Shown here one piece after another: positions 1 through 51,533 of a stretch of DNA of 64,000 bases. The stretch is from positions 15,084,744-15,148,743 of the forward strand of contig NC_060248.1 of NCBI RefSeq assembly GCF_921293095.1, given 5' to 3'. The DNA comes from Ischnura elegans (lineage: Eukaryota > Arthropoda > Insecta > Odonata > Coenagrionidae). Both the position numbers and the translations under genes were made by a program. The notes beneath the pieces are model-generated. The model saw only the letters and a list, made by a program, of their open reading frames with translations, was not told where the DNA came from and did no database searches. How positions within the stretch are numbered: the stretch's first letter is position 1; each line of letters opens with the position of its first letter.

Positions 1-1141
1 AATGCAAACATTCATAATTTGAAAGTTAAATAATTTAATAATTGGAAAGTAAAAATAGCTAATGTGATTCCTCGACTGACGTTTTTCTGTGACTTACACC
101 TTTTCCTCCTTGCCATTTTCTTTCCCCTTTGTGATAAGTTTTGTAAAATTTGAAATGGCCTATCATTTACAACAGTCCAAAGAAAGTTAAATGGCATAGT
201 TCAGAATAATTCACTATAATCTATGAAGTTAAATCATTATTATCAAAGGCTGGCATTATTTCAGAATTTTCTCACATTATAAAAACTTCCCATGCACAAT
301 TCATTAAAAAACTGCCAATGGCCCTTGGAAAGCACTCCACAGATGTTATATGAATAAGGCTGTGAGGCGCAAGAGACTCAGAGGATTCTCGGATGTGCGC
401 TAGGCTTGGATTGCTTAAGAAATTAAGGATAGATAACTTTTAGAGTGGCACAGAGAACTTTTTATAAGAACCGAGGTCCAGAAATATTTCCAGGTCCAAC
501 AGAAGCGATAAATAAAGTGAGATACTTTGCCGAACGGATAGGTATAGGGATTTGTTTTTCTTGTAAACATTAGAGAGCTTAATAAATGCTGGGCGGAACT
601 TCATCAGAGCATTTCCTTTTTATTTGTTAATGGCCGGTGTCCTAAAACCCCCCACACAAAACCCGGCTACACACCTATTGAGATGGTTATCGGGGTGGCA
701 TATAGATAAAGATGAATGATGTGAATTTCTGACCCAGGAGAACAGACTCTGAACACCCAAAATCCTATCCATTAACATGAAACTTGCCGTATTTTTTACC
801 TTTGTCAAAGTTTCTCATCCCTTCGGGAAACATCTGCTGCTGCTATATTTGTGACTCAGTTTTTGATAGACATACCCTTTTAGTCATCCTATGTTGACGC
901 AGCCCGCAAATCACTTCCATGCATCGAACCCACTTACAGCTAACAAGTCACCATTTTCCAGTCCCATGGAATTCATTGCATGGAAGGTTTATTGCTATGA
1001 TTCCATGTGAAGTGTTACATAATATGTAGGGGAAACTAAACCTACTGTGTGTGTTGGATGTAGAATGGTGTAAAATGTTTCATGAGCAATATCAGGGAGG
1101 TATCATGTATTTTTTACTCACAAACCTCAACATGTCACCAG
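1..1141. other. Presumed PI4KA intron, no recognisable exon
   Basis: AT-rich sequence upstream of the first identified exon. No open frame here resembles PI4KA. It is taken as intronic because about 450 N-terminal residues are still missing upstream. Confidence 0.5.
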
Positions 1142-40702
<39,561 letters not shown>

Positions 40703-43288
40703 ATTTCTTCAACGCCAGATGGGCATACCAAGGAATTGGAGGCCAAATATTGCTTTATTTTTCATATGCAGTTGTGAATAAGTGGAACGAATCTAAAATA
40801 AATGAACTAATTTGAGAATGATTATCGGTCCACCTTTCATTTTGATGGGCTTGGTTTCTCTTCTCATAATTTCACCTTTTTGAATTAATTAATTGCTGAT
40901 AGTTTGTTCTAATAATTGTGGGTTTCATAATAAATCATCTTTGCCTAACAGTTTAAATTCTAAACTGTGCCAATGACATTGTTATAGCATCATATGTAAG
41001 AAAGAATTAAAAACGGAAATGAAGTATTGTTAGCCCTCGACATACTTCTCAACAACTTGGATGATAGTATGTAGTTAGAATGGAAGGACTAACTTATCTA
41101 CTGTTTTGATTTTTGGTTTGGATTAAGTTCTTTACTGAGATGGACATTCCTTTATTTTTTATTTGAAGTTATTGAGTGCTTGATACATATTTATTTACCT
41201 TCTTCAAAGAAAAATTCATTATGGGGCATATATCGCTCAGATATTTTATTTGTTAAATGCATGTTCCATTAGCTTTAGTTTTTCAAGGCATTTTCAGAGA
41301 TTTGGTCTTTGGTTTAAATCCAAGAAATACTGTGCATTATTTTGAGCTTAAAATTATATATTGCAGATAACATTTTTTCAATATGTATGGCATTATTAAT
41401 GAATATTTTAGGATTTAATGGTTACATTGTGACAGGTATGTGATGAATACAATCTTACTTCATGTAACACTATTCCCTGAAAGTGCAACTGGGGAAATAG
41501 TGATAATTTATTCCTTGGAAATCCATCTCCTGATTTCTCAATTTATACCTGTGATCAAGTCAGCATCAAGGAATCCATAGTCACGTGAGTGACTTAGTCC
41601 CAATTCAGCAGCCTTCCCCCCATTCTGGAGAATCGATGTATGACAGTGAAATTGATGAATGATTGCCTATGATAAGAAATCATTTATGTTGATTGCCAAT
41701 TATTTTTTGGCATCATGAGTTTTGTGTTCCTTGCCCAGCTATTCTGGATAGTGTAGCCACACATCTGTATGTATGTAATATTGAGGCTGAAAATCCCATT
41801 ACCCAATGCACCCTAGGTTAAGGGATTGAATATTTACCAAAAGTTGAGGACATCCTTATCGTGTTACCAGAGAGAGTTATTTTTTTCCCTTGTGTTTATA
41901 CTTTGTGCAATCTTCACTGGGTCCACTATTCTCGGGGTTCCTGCTGACTTACCTTTCCCATGTGGAAATGCAAAGTTGTTATGACATCTCCTTAGTTTTT
42001 AGAAATGTAAATACATTTATTAGTGCTGGTGCGTATGTGGTACTCTTCACCAAGCTTTTTTCAGACTGTAGCAATAATTTTTATCATAGTATATCTGAAA
42101 TGATTGAATATTTATCATTTCCATGATGTAAAGTATTTTCCCAAAAATAAGTGTATATTTTGTATAAAATTTCTTTTTGAAATGGGAGTATTTTTATTTT
42201 TTCTGTGTAATGTACTTTAGGGTATATGTTAGGAATATTAATTCTATTGTTGTTGTATTGTTTTAAGTATTTTAATGTATGTGTTAATTGTACTTGTTGA
42301 TTACTGCAAAGAAATATTACATGTTGACGTGTAAACATTTATATATTGTATTCATTTTATTTTCCTTCTCCTTTATTTTTTGGGCCCGTTTGGGACTAAA
42401 GGTTTTGAGGAGGGCCAGTGGAAAGTAGTGTGTGAAAGTATTGTGTAAAATGTTTTTTAAGGGGTCTTTATCAATGAGCAATGTGCCCTATGCACCCGAG
42501 AGCAGTGACGCTAAGACAAGTAGGCCAAGAGAGGACTCAGCAAAGGCAGGGAATTACTGGAGATTCAAAGGTGATGGAGGAATGCTGGATTCATTGCAGT
42601 TATATTGATTTCTTGGTTCTATGCCCAACTTCATTCCTTTGCAATGGTCGATTGAAAAAACTTTGGCATTAGACTCAATTTTAATCATTCAGCTGCAACA
42701 GCAAGAGAGACTAGTGGTCTTCTCCTGCATGTGAAAATGTTCAAAGGAAGTCGGACCCTAAAGGAATGGGGCAAAGCAGACATGGAAGACCCTTTTTGAT
42801 ACCCTCCCAACTCTTTTCTTGAAGGGAGGAACAGTTGGTGATGGATTAATGAATCATCTAATGACAGTTTGTGTATTAGGTATTGTATTATGATTCAAGT
42901 ACTATATTAGTTTTTTTGTAATTTTCTGTTTAATTAAATATGCATCACCACAGAAAACCATTAACATCGAGTGGAACTACCACAGTGCATGAAAGATAGT
43001 TGGAAGTTAATTTCATGGCTCAGGGCATACCCGAAGGATAAAGGTGTGGATTGAGGATGTGGACTGCATATTGGTGCACTTTGGACCCAGCTCCCCAAAA
43101 TATCGGTAGTGAACTAATAAATAAAACTTTCATGATTATAATGCACTTCAATATTCCCCAAGCCAACAATCATTTGGTGGAGATGTATGAAAAAGAACCA
43201 AACTCTAAACAGTTCACTAAAACGAATCAGATCGAAAATGAGGATTATTGAAAATGCCTGTTCCCATGCTTCTTGCACTGCACTCTTG
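40703..43288. other. PI4KA 3' UTR and intergenic region
   Basis: AT-rich; contains candidate poly(A) signals near its start. No coding region or repeat end recognised. Confidence 0.6.
40797..40802 (+). other. Candidate poly(A) signal AATAAA for PI4KA
   Basis: AATAAA lies about 95 bp after the stop codon. A second AATAAA is at 40929-40934. Which one is used cannot be seen from the sequence. Confidence 0.4.
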
Positions 43289-43400
43289 CAGGGGTGCAGC
43301 TAAGAATTTTGGCTAGGGGGGGGTTTAGGCACAACTAATATCTAAGGGTGTGGGGGTATTGCATACCTGCCAGGGTAAGGAGGAGTTGCGTGGGCCGCCC
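43289..43400 (-). mobile_element. Partial copy of the CAGGGGCGCAGC hAT family
   Basis: It starts CAGGGGTGCAGCTAAGAATT and continues similar to the complement of the right end of 61570-61867, including a degenerate match to the ATACCCGCCAGG stretch. Only one terminus is present. Confidence 0.55.
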
Positions 43401-43819
43401 TCCAGAAAATTTTACCGGACTTTGCCTGGGCATTTGCATTCATATGTATAGGGGGTGTTTACATTCATCTGGGTAATCTCATTCAAGTGGGTGTTCACAT
43501 TCATCTGCATGTCCATGATCAACTGGCTGATTGTGTCCTTCTGGTCTTACGTATTTTAAAACTAATAGGGTTCAATGGTTCACCTATGTGGTCATTTCAT
43601 GGTTTGGTTACTGCTCGTTGTTTTTGCTATACTTCAATCAATTTGTACATTAAATGTAAAAAAGTATTTAAGTAGGGCTAGATGTTGAGAAGAGATAATT
43701 TAATTATTTAATGGTCCATATTCTTATAATTTTTGCTTATAGATATTAACTATTAAATTAGTTACTGTAAGTTTTTCTCCATTTTACTTAGCACAATGAA
43801 CACCAAGACCGTCGTTGTA

Positions 43820-44012
43820 ACCCGTGGCGCAGTGAGGGGGGGTTTTCGGGGATAAAACCTCTGCCAGAGCTCACAGAAATTTTTAAGATGAATCTATTTT
43901 ACTTAGTTGGATTAATATTACTTATAGAATAGTGTGAGGATTAATAAAATATCCCTCAGAAGGCCGAAAAACCATTTATCTTAATTTTTCTGGCGGAGGG
44001 CCTCCGCACCTC
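43820..44012 (+). mobile_element. Partial copy of the same hAT family, just upstream of the phosphatase gene
   Basis: GTGGCGCAGTGAGGGGGGTT opens about 190 bp that parallel 61571-61790, including ATTACTTATAGAATA and AATAAAATATCCCTCAGA. The right terminus is missing. It ends about 240 bp before the start codon. Confidence 0.7.
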
Positions 44013-44253
44013 CTTGCAATATTCTTTCGTATTATCGTGCTTCATTTTGACCCGTTCTTCATTTCCGTGTTTCCGTTCACTTGTTACGTTCACGATGCGA
44101 GCATCGCGACCGACTCACCGAATTAAAATTTAATATTCATCATATTCATGGATCAGCGAAGAAGTTAGGGTGAAGGCAGGCTAAGGGAAACATTCCTCCA
44201 ATCCTTGGGAAAACATATTTAGACATGGCCTGATAACTATTCTTTTCGCCGTA
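44013..44253 (+). promoter_or_regulatory. Probable promoter and 5' UTR region of the phosphatase gene
   Basis: Short CpG-containing stretch immediately upstream of the start codon, bounded on the left by a repeat copy ending near 44012. No TATA box or clear initiator is obvious; the call rests on position only. Confidence 0.3.
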
Positions 44254-44342
44254 ATGCCTCAGGCGAGGCGTGTCCGTGTTGACATTGATGGAAACATATG
44301 GCTTGAAGTTTTAATTAGAGCCCTCTTGTCAATTTTGTTTTT
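44254..44342 (+). CDS. PLPP4/5: PLPP4/5-type gene, exon 1 with start codon
   Basis: ATG at 44254 opens [19 protein letters not shown], then a hydrophobic helix [11 protein letters not shown]. This matches the N-terminal EVGVRLALFAAFLV helix of the family. The donor TT|GTAAGA leaves two bases that the next exon's first base completes to Leu. The 82-bp intron and exact phase make this start convincing although the exon is only 30 codons. Confidence 0.85.
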
Positions 44343-47300
44343 GTAAGATTGATGTGTGTTATGGTCTTTACAGGATGGTATACATTGATAGCTGAGGTTT
44401 TTCTATATTGCCTGAATGTTTCAGGGAGCTTGAAGGTGCCACCCCATTCGTTCGAGTAATTCAGCCAGATGAGCTTTGGCTATATAAAAACCCGAGGACC
44501 AACAGCTATGTCCCTAGTAGCGTTTTGTGGGTGAGTTTAATCGGGACAAAGCTTTGTTCATAGTTTCAAAATCATTGCAAATTACATGGCTTTTGTTGTT
44601 TGCTTCGTCGACGTCCTCGAATAATTCACTTAAAATGTCCATTTCAGCCTTTGGTGTTCCTTACTCCAACCATAGTGATCCTAATAGTGTTTCTTGTGCA
44701 GAAAGATAAGACTGACGTATGCCAAGCCATTCTGGCGCTGTCCTTGGCGCTAGCTATGAATGGGGTGTTAACCAACACGGTTAAAATCATTGTTGGTACG
44801 TACCTACGTTTTTATTTAAGAAATAAAATATAGTGAGCCTGACTATGCTCCTCCTATTGGAAAATTATTGCTTAATCGTGAATACCTTTAGTGACGAATG
44901 CTGGACGTAGAAGACACTTTTACTTATATTTATTTTTTGACGTGGAAAGTTAAAGCAAGCAGCAGGCTTAATAAACTAAACATTTACTTTTTGTTTATTC
45001 TTCAAGCTCTTTAGTCTAGTGCAATGTTTACACTGTCTACGGTGTGGCCAATATAATTATACACTTTTAATTTGGTTGGCTTTCTTTTATATATACATAT
45101 ATATTTGGACAGCAAAAATTAAATCGACAAAATTGTACTTGGTGCCTCAACTTCACAAAGACCCATGAGACCCATTCTATTTTATCCAGATAAAACTTAA
45201 GGTTAGGAAAATCATGAACACTTTGGCCCTGCAGGGCTATTCTGCTAAAGGGGGCCATACGTAAGGCTGGCTGTAAGTTAAGTAAGGCCTGACCTGAAAT
45301 TATGGCCTATACCGACTCCACTCTCGTGGGGCCATATCGTATGGCCCGGCCAAAAGTCTTAACACTGTTTCTGTAGGCGAGTATGAAAATTACAATTGGT
45401 ACTATAAGTTGGTTTCACTTTTTTTTAAACAGTAGTCATTTTTTGAGAAGGAAGTTTGTTCCAACATGGATAAAAATTTAATTATATGGTCATCAACCGA
45501 AATAGACTCTGATTAAAGGACAAATTTGGATTTTCTTTAAACACTGACCTGGCGGCAGACGCTGGAGAGCTTTGAAAAAAGTGAAGAACGCAAATCACAG
45601 GCAAGAAGAAGCAGAGGAATTTGTACCGTACAGTATTATAATATTTGTGAATTGTACATGTAATGGATAGAGTTAGAACATGACAGTAGTTCTAACCCTC
45701 TTCCTCTCTTTCCAGTGGTGTAACTTATATTGTCTCATGGCTGCAATCATTTGCCCCCAAAAAGATTTGGCCTTAGAAATCCAGCCAATTCACGAAATCT
45801 AAAGATGAAATTGAAACTTTAAGTTTCATTAATTTTATTATCAGAGGCTTATGTTTAGGTAGCTGTATAGAATTATAACATCAATATGAGACTATCATTC
45901 TTTCCTTGATTTGTGGACAGCATTTGTACTTTATGCATCGACTTACTGTAGATTGCCTGATTGCCAAAAAAATGTCTTGCTCTATGTTTCTTTGATATCC
46001 TCCCTAGTGAGCTGTACTACAACAAGAATCTTAAAATATAAAACATTTCATAGCAAATATTTCAAGTTACCTACAGCTTTTTGAAACAAATAAGTAAGAA
46101 ATCTGCTAGCAAATGTAGAACATAAAGCAAATAAAAGCCCGTTCCTCCGTTCACTTCAATAGAGCAGCCATTTAAAAAGTATTTCTAACTTTTTAACTAT
46201 GAGTGAACTTTTAGTTCATTCACTATATCTATTTACAAAGTAAGTAACAAATTCTTTTGACGGGCGGAAATATTTAATGAAAATATCATCATTGTATGCG
46301 AACGGATTACACGTATCCCGTAACCTCCTTTCCAGATGAAATCGAGGTCTTTCTTTCATTTATCTAGCCAATGCCCGTTGAATCCGTATTGTGGTCCCCC
46401 GCAATATTCATATATTTCTTGAAATAATCTCTATATAATCGATGACACATAGTAAATTTCTTTTACAACTCCTTAGGCGAGCAATGTTATTTCGTACGGC
46501 TCGTGTTATGACGGCCTCCTAGGCAGGCCATAGTAATACGGCCTTTAGGCCATAGCTACCACCCGACTTATGGCCTTTCGCTCAGAGTAGAATCGCTCAA
46601 AGCCATACATGTGTCTCGAGGCTGTAGTTATGGTCGATTTCGACTTATGGCCCGGCCATACGATTAGTGGAATAACCCTGCTGGTACTAATGCTTTTTAA
46701 GGTATGGTATTTTCATGTTCAGTTGCATTCGAAAGTATTGCAACTAATTTAGCAGCTCCTCTTTGGGCACAGTTTGGAAATGGATTTTCGGTATTTTCTG
46801 AACTACTGGAAGGAGGAAAATTCAAGCTAAATTCCCATCTCCCTCTATATTTTTATCACTATAAATGATTTAAGGGAAATTACACTGGATACGTGAAATG
46901 TTCAATACTACATGAATTGGGCATCTCATACTATATTTAAAAAAATTCACCTCCAGAACTCACTTTCTCTTGTATATCGGCCAGTCTGTCAAGGTATTTA
47001 TTACATTTTCTCGCCATTATCGCTGTAGATTTTTGCTGAGATATGGAGGTAAATTATTTTTAAAAATCTGCCACAATATCACTGCAAATAATGCCGTGCT
47101 TTGTGTCATAATTATATTTGATTTTGTGACTATAAGACTGGTTTGTTCACTATTTTATTCCTGTAGAATGACTTGAGAAAATTTGTAATGAGACTCAATG
47201 AACTTCAGCGGGTGAGTTGGCGTAGTGGCAATGCAGGGGGCTATCCTTTGCATATACAAGGGTAGTTCAGTAGGTAATGCCTCAAATTTTTTTCTTAGAA

Positions 47301-49648
47301 CATATTTATTCTTGGGAGTGAAAATTTTGTTACAGTATGCATCCACATGTCCTGTCCATGTTCTCTTTTTCTACGTTGTCCCCATCATGCACTATGGCCA
47401 TGCACCAACATTTTGGGGACGCATATATACTCTGGTGGTGGAAGCTCTTGTCTTGTAGGCGTAGCCCTCCCTCTCCCATTTGCGACCTGTTGCTGCTGTT
47501 AAATGAACACAAACGTAATCACATGTTTCAATGCCCTTCCCAAGGCCGTCCGCGACCCGACTTCTTCTGGCGCTGTTTCCCCGATGGCCGTTCCAACTCC
47601 GAGATGGACTGCACGGGGGACTCTCGAACGGTGGCAGAGGGACGCAAGAGTTTTCCCAGTGGCCACTCTTCATTTGCGTTCACCAGTGGTGGCTTCCTGG
47701 CTTTCTACTTGGCAGCCAAGCTTCACGTCTTCAGTCCATTTGCGTTGAGCAAGGGGGTGCGGGGGGTGGGCGTGGAGGGTGGTGGAGAGACTTCGTGGTT
47801 GCTGCTGTCGTCTGGGGGGTGGAGTGGGGTCGTCAAGCGCCAGAGGTCTGGTTGGCGTCTTTGCATTAGCCTGCTGCCCGTGGTCGGAGCTCTGTTGATA
47901 GCACTCAGCCGAACATGCGACTATCACCATCATTGGCAAGGTAACGCAATAACTTAACAATATTGGGACTTTCTTTTAAGCTTGAAAGTGTTTGTTTTCA
48001 GTAAATACCACCGTGAATCTTGATAATTGTATTTACCATTGACAAAGTTTAACACTTTCAATACTGACCATGTAAAACTTAAAATCATCCCCCGGTGTGG
48101 CTTCCGTTTTTTATTGCAAAACGCATGCATGGATGCCAAAAGAGCTGGGAAAATAATGAAAAAAATTTCTTGGCTCTAATTTATTAGGTATGAATTTTTA
48201 AATTTATGATGTGATATCACATCAATCGCACAGTGGGATATACACGTGATGCGGGTTGCAAAAGGTATGATTTTTCCCGTCACCGCCACCGTTTTCTTTC
48301 AATTTTTTTTTCTGTGCAATGTATCCAAAAAGATACGAGGAAAATGAATTTGTAATGTTTTACTGGTATCGTCACTGGTATTTTGCCTCTGCCATAGGAA
48401 ATTTTTGGTTTAGAAGGATGTAAAGCAAATTTATAAGTACAAGGAATCGCCGTGAACAGCTGTTTGATTGGGATGGTAATGCCGTGCAAGATATTTCGGC
48501 ATATTCTTTGTACCTTAATCCTAAGTATCAGGGAAGGGTTCTAGAATATCGAATAATTTCTACATTTTCTTCTCAAGCTATTATTCTCGTCACAAATTCT
48601 ATTACTCGTTTCTTGTTTTCAGCTCCAATGCCTTTCAGCTCCGATATGACCTCCCATAAGCATCAGATATTTAACAAAAATGGTTTTCACATACCATTAT
48701 GTATTCCTTTCTCTGCAGGTGCTTGAGATGGGCGGTACTCTACTTTCGAAATTATTTTCCGACGGTGTATTAGGGTGTCTATTAACGTGTACCACTCCTG
48801 CCGGCTGTTCTTAGGTTCGAGGGGGTACGGAGATGAAGCAAGGGGTGATAGAAAGATTTAATCGGTCCTCTTGTAAGAACTAGGAATAGCTTTCTTGGGA
48901 GTGCCATCGGCAATTCAATAAGGTAGGGAAGGTATGAGGAAAGATTTTGCAGACACGTGACCTATTTGGGTGATTGGGGTAAAGACACCGAAAGGTGCCG
49001 AAATAAAAACGGATGTGAAAACTGATAGAATCAACCCATAACTTCCTCATTACCATATTCTGAACTGAAGCCAATAACATATTTTTGCAATATAATATAC
49101 CCGAGTTAAAAATTAATTCATAAAAACTGGAAGTAATAGTAATTGCAAGCAAACATCTTACAAGAAATCTCCATTTAGGCCATGTATCGCAGGTCTTACT
49201 ACGAATATATTGCGAAAATCTGAAAGTGATGTAAATTTTTACGGCAGTGATATTTTTTTCATTTGGTGCATAATAATATGCATATTTTGGTTCTGGGGCA
49301 TCACTGCTCTTTTGTCTGTGCATTGCCACCCTCCTCTGCCTCCGTTGTGAATGGAGAATATTTGGCTTCTCGATCACACAAGCCTCGAGCTTTATTATGT
49401 ATTTGCAATTGACAGTCTTTTAATCTCTCATTGCAGATGTAGTGTGCGGTTCACTCTTAGGCCTCTCTGTGTCGTACCTGTGCTACCGGCAGTATTTTCC
49501 GCCCCTGTCATCACCACTCTGCAGCCAGCCATATGTCTCGCTGGATGTCCGTTCGCCACCACGCCCCCCTCTCCCTGTCTCCCCCTCTTCCTCATCCACG
49601 CAAGATGGCTTTGAGTTGATCCCTGAGCAGCAAGTCAAGTGGATATGA
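44254..49648 (+). CDS. PLPP4/5: Phospholipid phosphatase of the PLPP4/PLPP5 (PPAPDC1) type, five exons
   Basis: A membrane PAP2-family enzyme that dephosphorylates phosphatidate and related lipids such as diacylglycerol pyrophosphate and lysophosphatidate (family knowledge). Coding exons are 44254-44342, 44425-44530, 44648-44795, 47545-47940 and 49437-49648. They total 951 bases, 316 residues, in one frame. All three phosphatase motifs are present: KIIVGRPRP (C1), PSGHSS (C2) and [10 protein letters not shown] (C3, catalytic His). The family hallmark [16 protein letters not shown] precedes the second membrane helix. About six hydrophobic segments are visible, as expected. Vertebrate homologues are about 265-271 residues; the surplus is an 87-base in-frame stretch in exon 4 plus a longer Pro/Ser-rich tail. 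The gene lies 3.5 kb downstream of PI4KA on the same strand. Confidence 0.93.
44425..44530 (+). CDS. PLPP4/5: PLPP4/5-type gene, exon 2
   Basis: It encodes [35 protein letters not shown], the signature IQPEE-WLY segment. The acceptor is TTTCAG. The donor is TGG|GTGAGT, phase 0. Confidence 0.94.
44648..44795 (+). CDS. PLPP4/5: PLPP4/5-type gene, exon 3 (start of motif C1)
   Basis: It encodes a membrane helix [17 protein letters not shown], then [20 protein letters not shown], ending one base into the Gly codon of VGRPRP. The intron before it is 117 bp. The donor is G|GTACGT. Confidence 0.95.
45231..46681. mobile_element. Inverted-repeat element in phosphatase intron 3
   Basis: The ends GCAGGGCTATTCTGCTAA and its degenerate complement (AATAACCCTGC) bound 1.45 kb. 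Both ends carry many GGCCATA/TATGGCC motifs, for example TATGGCCCGGCCATACG near 46647-46663. No transposase and no clean duplication; superfamily unresolved. Confidence 0.55.
47255..47400 (-). mobile_element. Mariner fragment upstream of phosphatase exon 4
   Basis: On the minus strand the translation ends with [10 protein letters not shown], like the mariner transposase C-terminus (GDYVEK). It is followed by a spacer and a terminus GAGGCATTACCTACTGAACT next to TA. Only the 3' end survives. It lies about 145 bp before the exon 4 acceptor. Confidence 0.5.
47545..47940 (+). CDS. PLPP4/5: PLPP4/5-type gene, exon 4 (motifs C1-C3)
   Basis: It encodes [32 protein letters not shown], then [10 protein letters not shown], the three PAP2 motifs. 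Between the third and fourth family blocks lies a 29-residue Gly/Val/Ser-rich insert (47757-47843) absent from relatives. It starts with GT, ends with AG and is in frame, so it may be an intron. The exon is GC-rich compared with its flanks. Confidence 0.93.
47757..47843 (+). other. 87-base in-frame GT...AG cassette in phosphatase exon 4
   Basis: It begins GTGCGG and ends GCCAG, is exactly 29 codons and has no stop. Removing it joins SKG to RSGWRLC, which fits family relatives (GRGKSWRFC) without a gap. The pyrimidine tract is poor, so splicing is uncertain. Confidence 0.5.
49437..49648 (+). CDS. PLPP4/5: PLPP4/5-type gene, terminal exon
   Basis: The acceptor ATTGCAG completes the Asp codon after HHHWQ. 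The exon encodes [28 protein letters not shown], then a Pro/Ser-rich cytosolic tail and TGA at 49646-49648. The family counterpart is MTFAYVCYRQYYPPL. Confidence 0.94.
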
Positions 49649-50759
49649 TACCTTGCTTGGGTTGCCATACCATATGGGTTCTGTGTTGATCCTTCCTAAT
49701 TCCTGCAATTTCTTAAGTTCTCGTGCAGGACTGATTGTGTGAAATTGACATGTGGTGAGGGTGCTTTTATTTTGTGGCAATGGTTTGAGAACCGGTTAAC
49801 AGGGTGCCAGTGATTATGCATACAGTATTATTTCTTTATGGAAGGTTTTAAATTTCAGTTTTATTATCTCTCTTTGTTGTTTTGGAGGTTGTCATCCCAA
49901 TTTCTCCTTCAAGGCCTTCAATCCATGCTGAGCTGAATGCATAACCTTCTCATTCCAAGTGCGACATTCCTTTCTCAATGTTTTTTCTGAGGCAAAGCAT
50001 ATGCTCGTTAAACAAGGGTTCCGGGAGCTGAGGCTCCTTACTGTGGTGTTGTATCTTGGCTGTGAAGAATTTTCTTTGTCATGTGTCCGTCTGTCACATT
50101 CCATAATGGTCAAGTAGTATTTTCATAAATTCTGATTTTTCTAAAATATTCAAATCATTTTATGTAACTCTTGAGTTGAAAATTGCTCGAAAGAATTTGT
50201 TCACCTAGTCATGTAGTGAGGACTGCATTTATTAACAGAGTTGGACTTGGTGGATGTATCTCAAGATGCGCTGCATGTAGTTTTCTCCTTGATTGAAGTA
50301 TCTTTGAACTTACAGTTAGCCTCACCCCTCTGATTGTTGGACATGTTCATGTTTGTGAGCGTTATGTTTCATTGGTGTCCGTGTGAAACATTAAAAGAAA
50401 GTACTTAAGTAATGGACATAGTTTTCTCAATTTCTGATCCTCTCCACTTTCCATGTTTGTTGGTGTTGGTATGGAACTGATACGAGCATTGCTTAAAACT
50501 TTGTTCCTCTATGTATAGCAGCTTGGAAGTATGAAGACTCTTCTCAAGGAATGCTGTTTATGTCAGCCTTTTGTCCCATAACTTCATTTTCTTACTTCAA
50601 TGTTTTTTTTCAAATATGATTGTGATGATACATACCTTGTATGTACTCATTTTATTGCCATTAGTTTAAAGGTGACAATGCGCTCATGTTCGTAGGGTAA
50701 GTAGGAGAAGTTTTTAAAATTATTTTGGAGTTGGCACCCATTGGCTCTTACATACTGTG
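49649..50759. other. Phosphatase 3' UTR and intergenic region
   Basis: No coding sequence. ATTAAA at 50390-50395 is the only poly(A)-like signal noticed. Confidence 0.4.
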
Positions 50760-50761
50760 TA

Positions 50762-51531
50762 CAGTGGAACCTCGTTAAAGCGAGTACGGGCTATAGCGAG
50801 ACCCCCGCTATTACGAGAGATAGCCGATGCACCCTATAAATAGCATGTTAAAAAATTTGTTTTAACGAGGCCCTTTTGGTGTTGGCTCTCGCCATAGCGA
50901 GTTTCACCGCCGGAAAAACTTACACCAAGATTCCTTAATCTCTGTAATTGCTAGCGATCTGTTAGAAATGAAGTTAATGAATTGCTCAAATTTATGTGGT
51001 AAACTGCAGAAACAAATGCAATACGTTATTTCACTTCACTGCCGCTTAACCTATATGAATAATAAACATACACCAATGGAAACATTTGAGGCATTAAATA
51101 ACCGCGATACTGTTTTATCAGTTAATTTTTGAATTTTCAATGGAAAATACCAAAATTATAGAATGATTACGTAAATGCGCTAAATAAGTGCATAGAAAAA
51201 TGGCTTCGTCGGTTGTGCATTGGCATAATGATTGGCAACACAATGCTTTGCATGATTTTTATTAAGTGTGGTGCTTATGATTGTTTGAATAGTTAGTCGT
51301 AGTTTGAGTAAGGAAATTTAGTGATGCAAAAATAAAACATCGCCTTTCGTCTGGATTTATGCTTACGTTTATCGGATAGAATTTTATGTCGCCGCACCAC
51401 TCCTGTTCCTGTATAACTGTTCCCAACACGTATATTGGCTAATATTTGCCCCACCTCCGGTAAAGCGACAATTCGCTATAGCGAGTGTTTATTGGTGCAC
51501 CGTGGGATATCATTTCATCGAGGTTGCTCTG
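50762..51531 (-). mobile_element. TA-flanked element, family A copy 2
   Basis: TA at 50760-50761 and 51532-51533. The start CAGTGGAACCTCGTTAAAGC matches the complement of the right end of 10684-11266. The two copies share both ends, with inverted orientation. This copy is 770 bp against 583. Confidence 0.85.
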
Positions 51532-51533
51532 TA

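Noticed and set aside
47209-47245. tRNA-like A box (GAGTTGGCGTAGTGGCAATG)
   Set aside because: No B box follows before the mariner fragment, so a SINE cannot be supported.
47392-47960. Minus-strand and alternate-frame open frames over phosphatase exon 4
   Set aside because: They are shadows of the exon carrying all three PAP2 motifs.
48049-48090. TTAACACTTTCAATACTG as a piggyBac end
   Set aside because: The motif looks right, but there are no palindromes and no matching right end.
48880-49377. 165-residue minus-strand open frame in phosphatase intron 4
   Set aside because: No domain, low-complexity AT-rich composition, and no splice context; probably chance.
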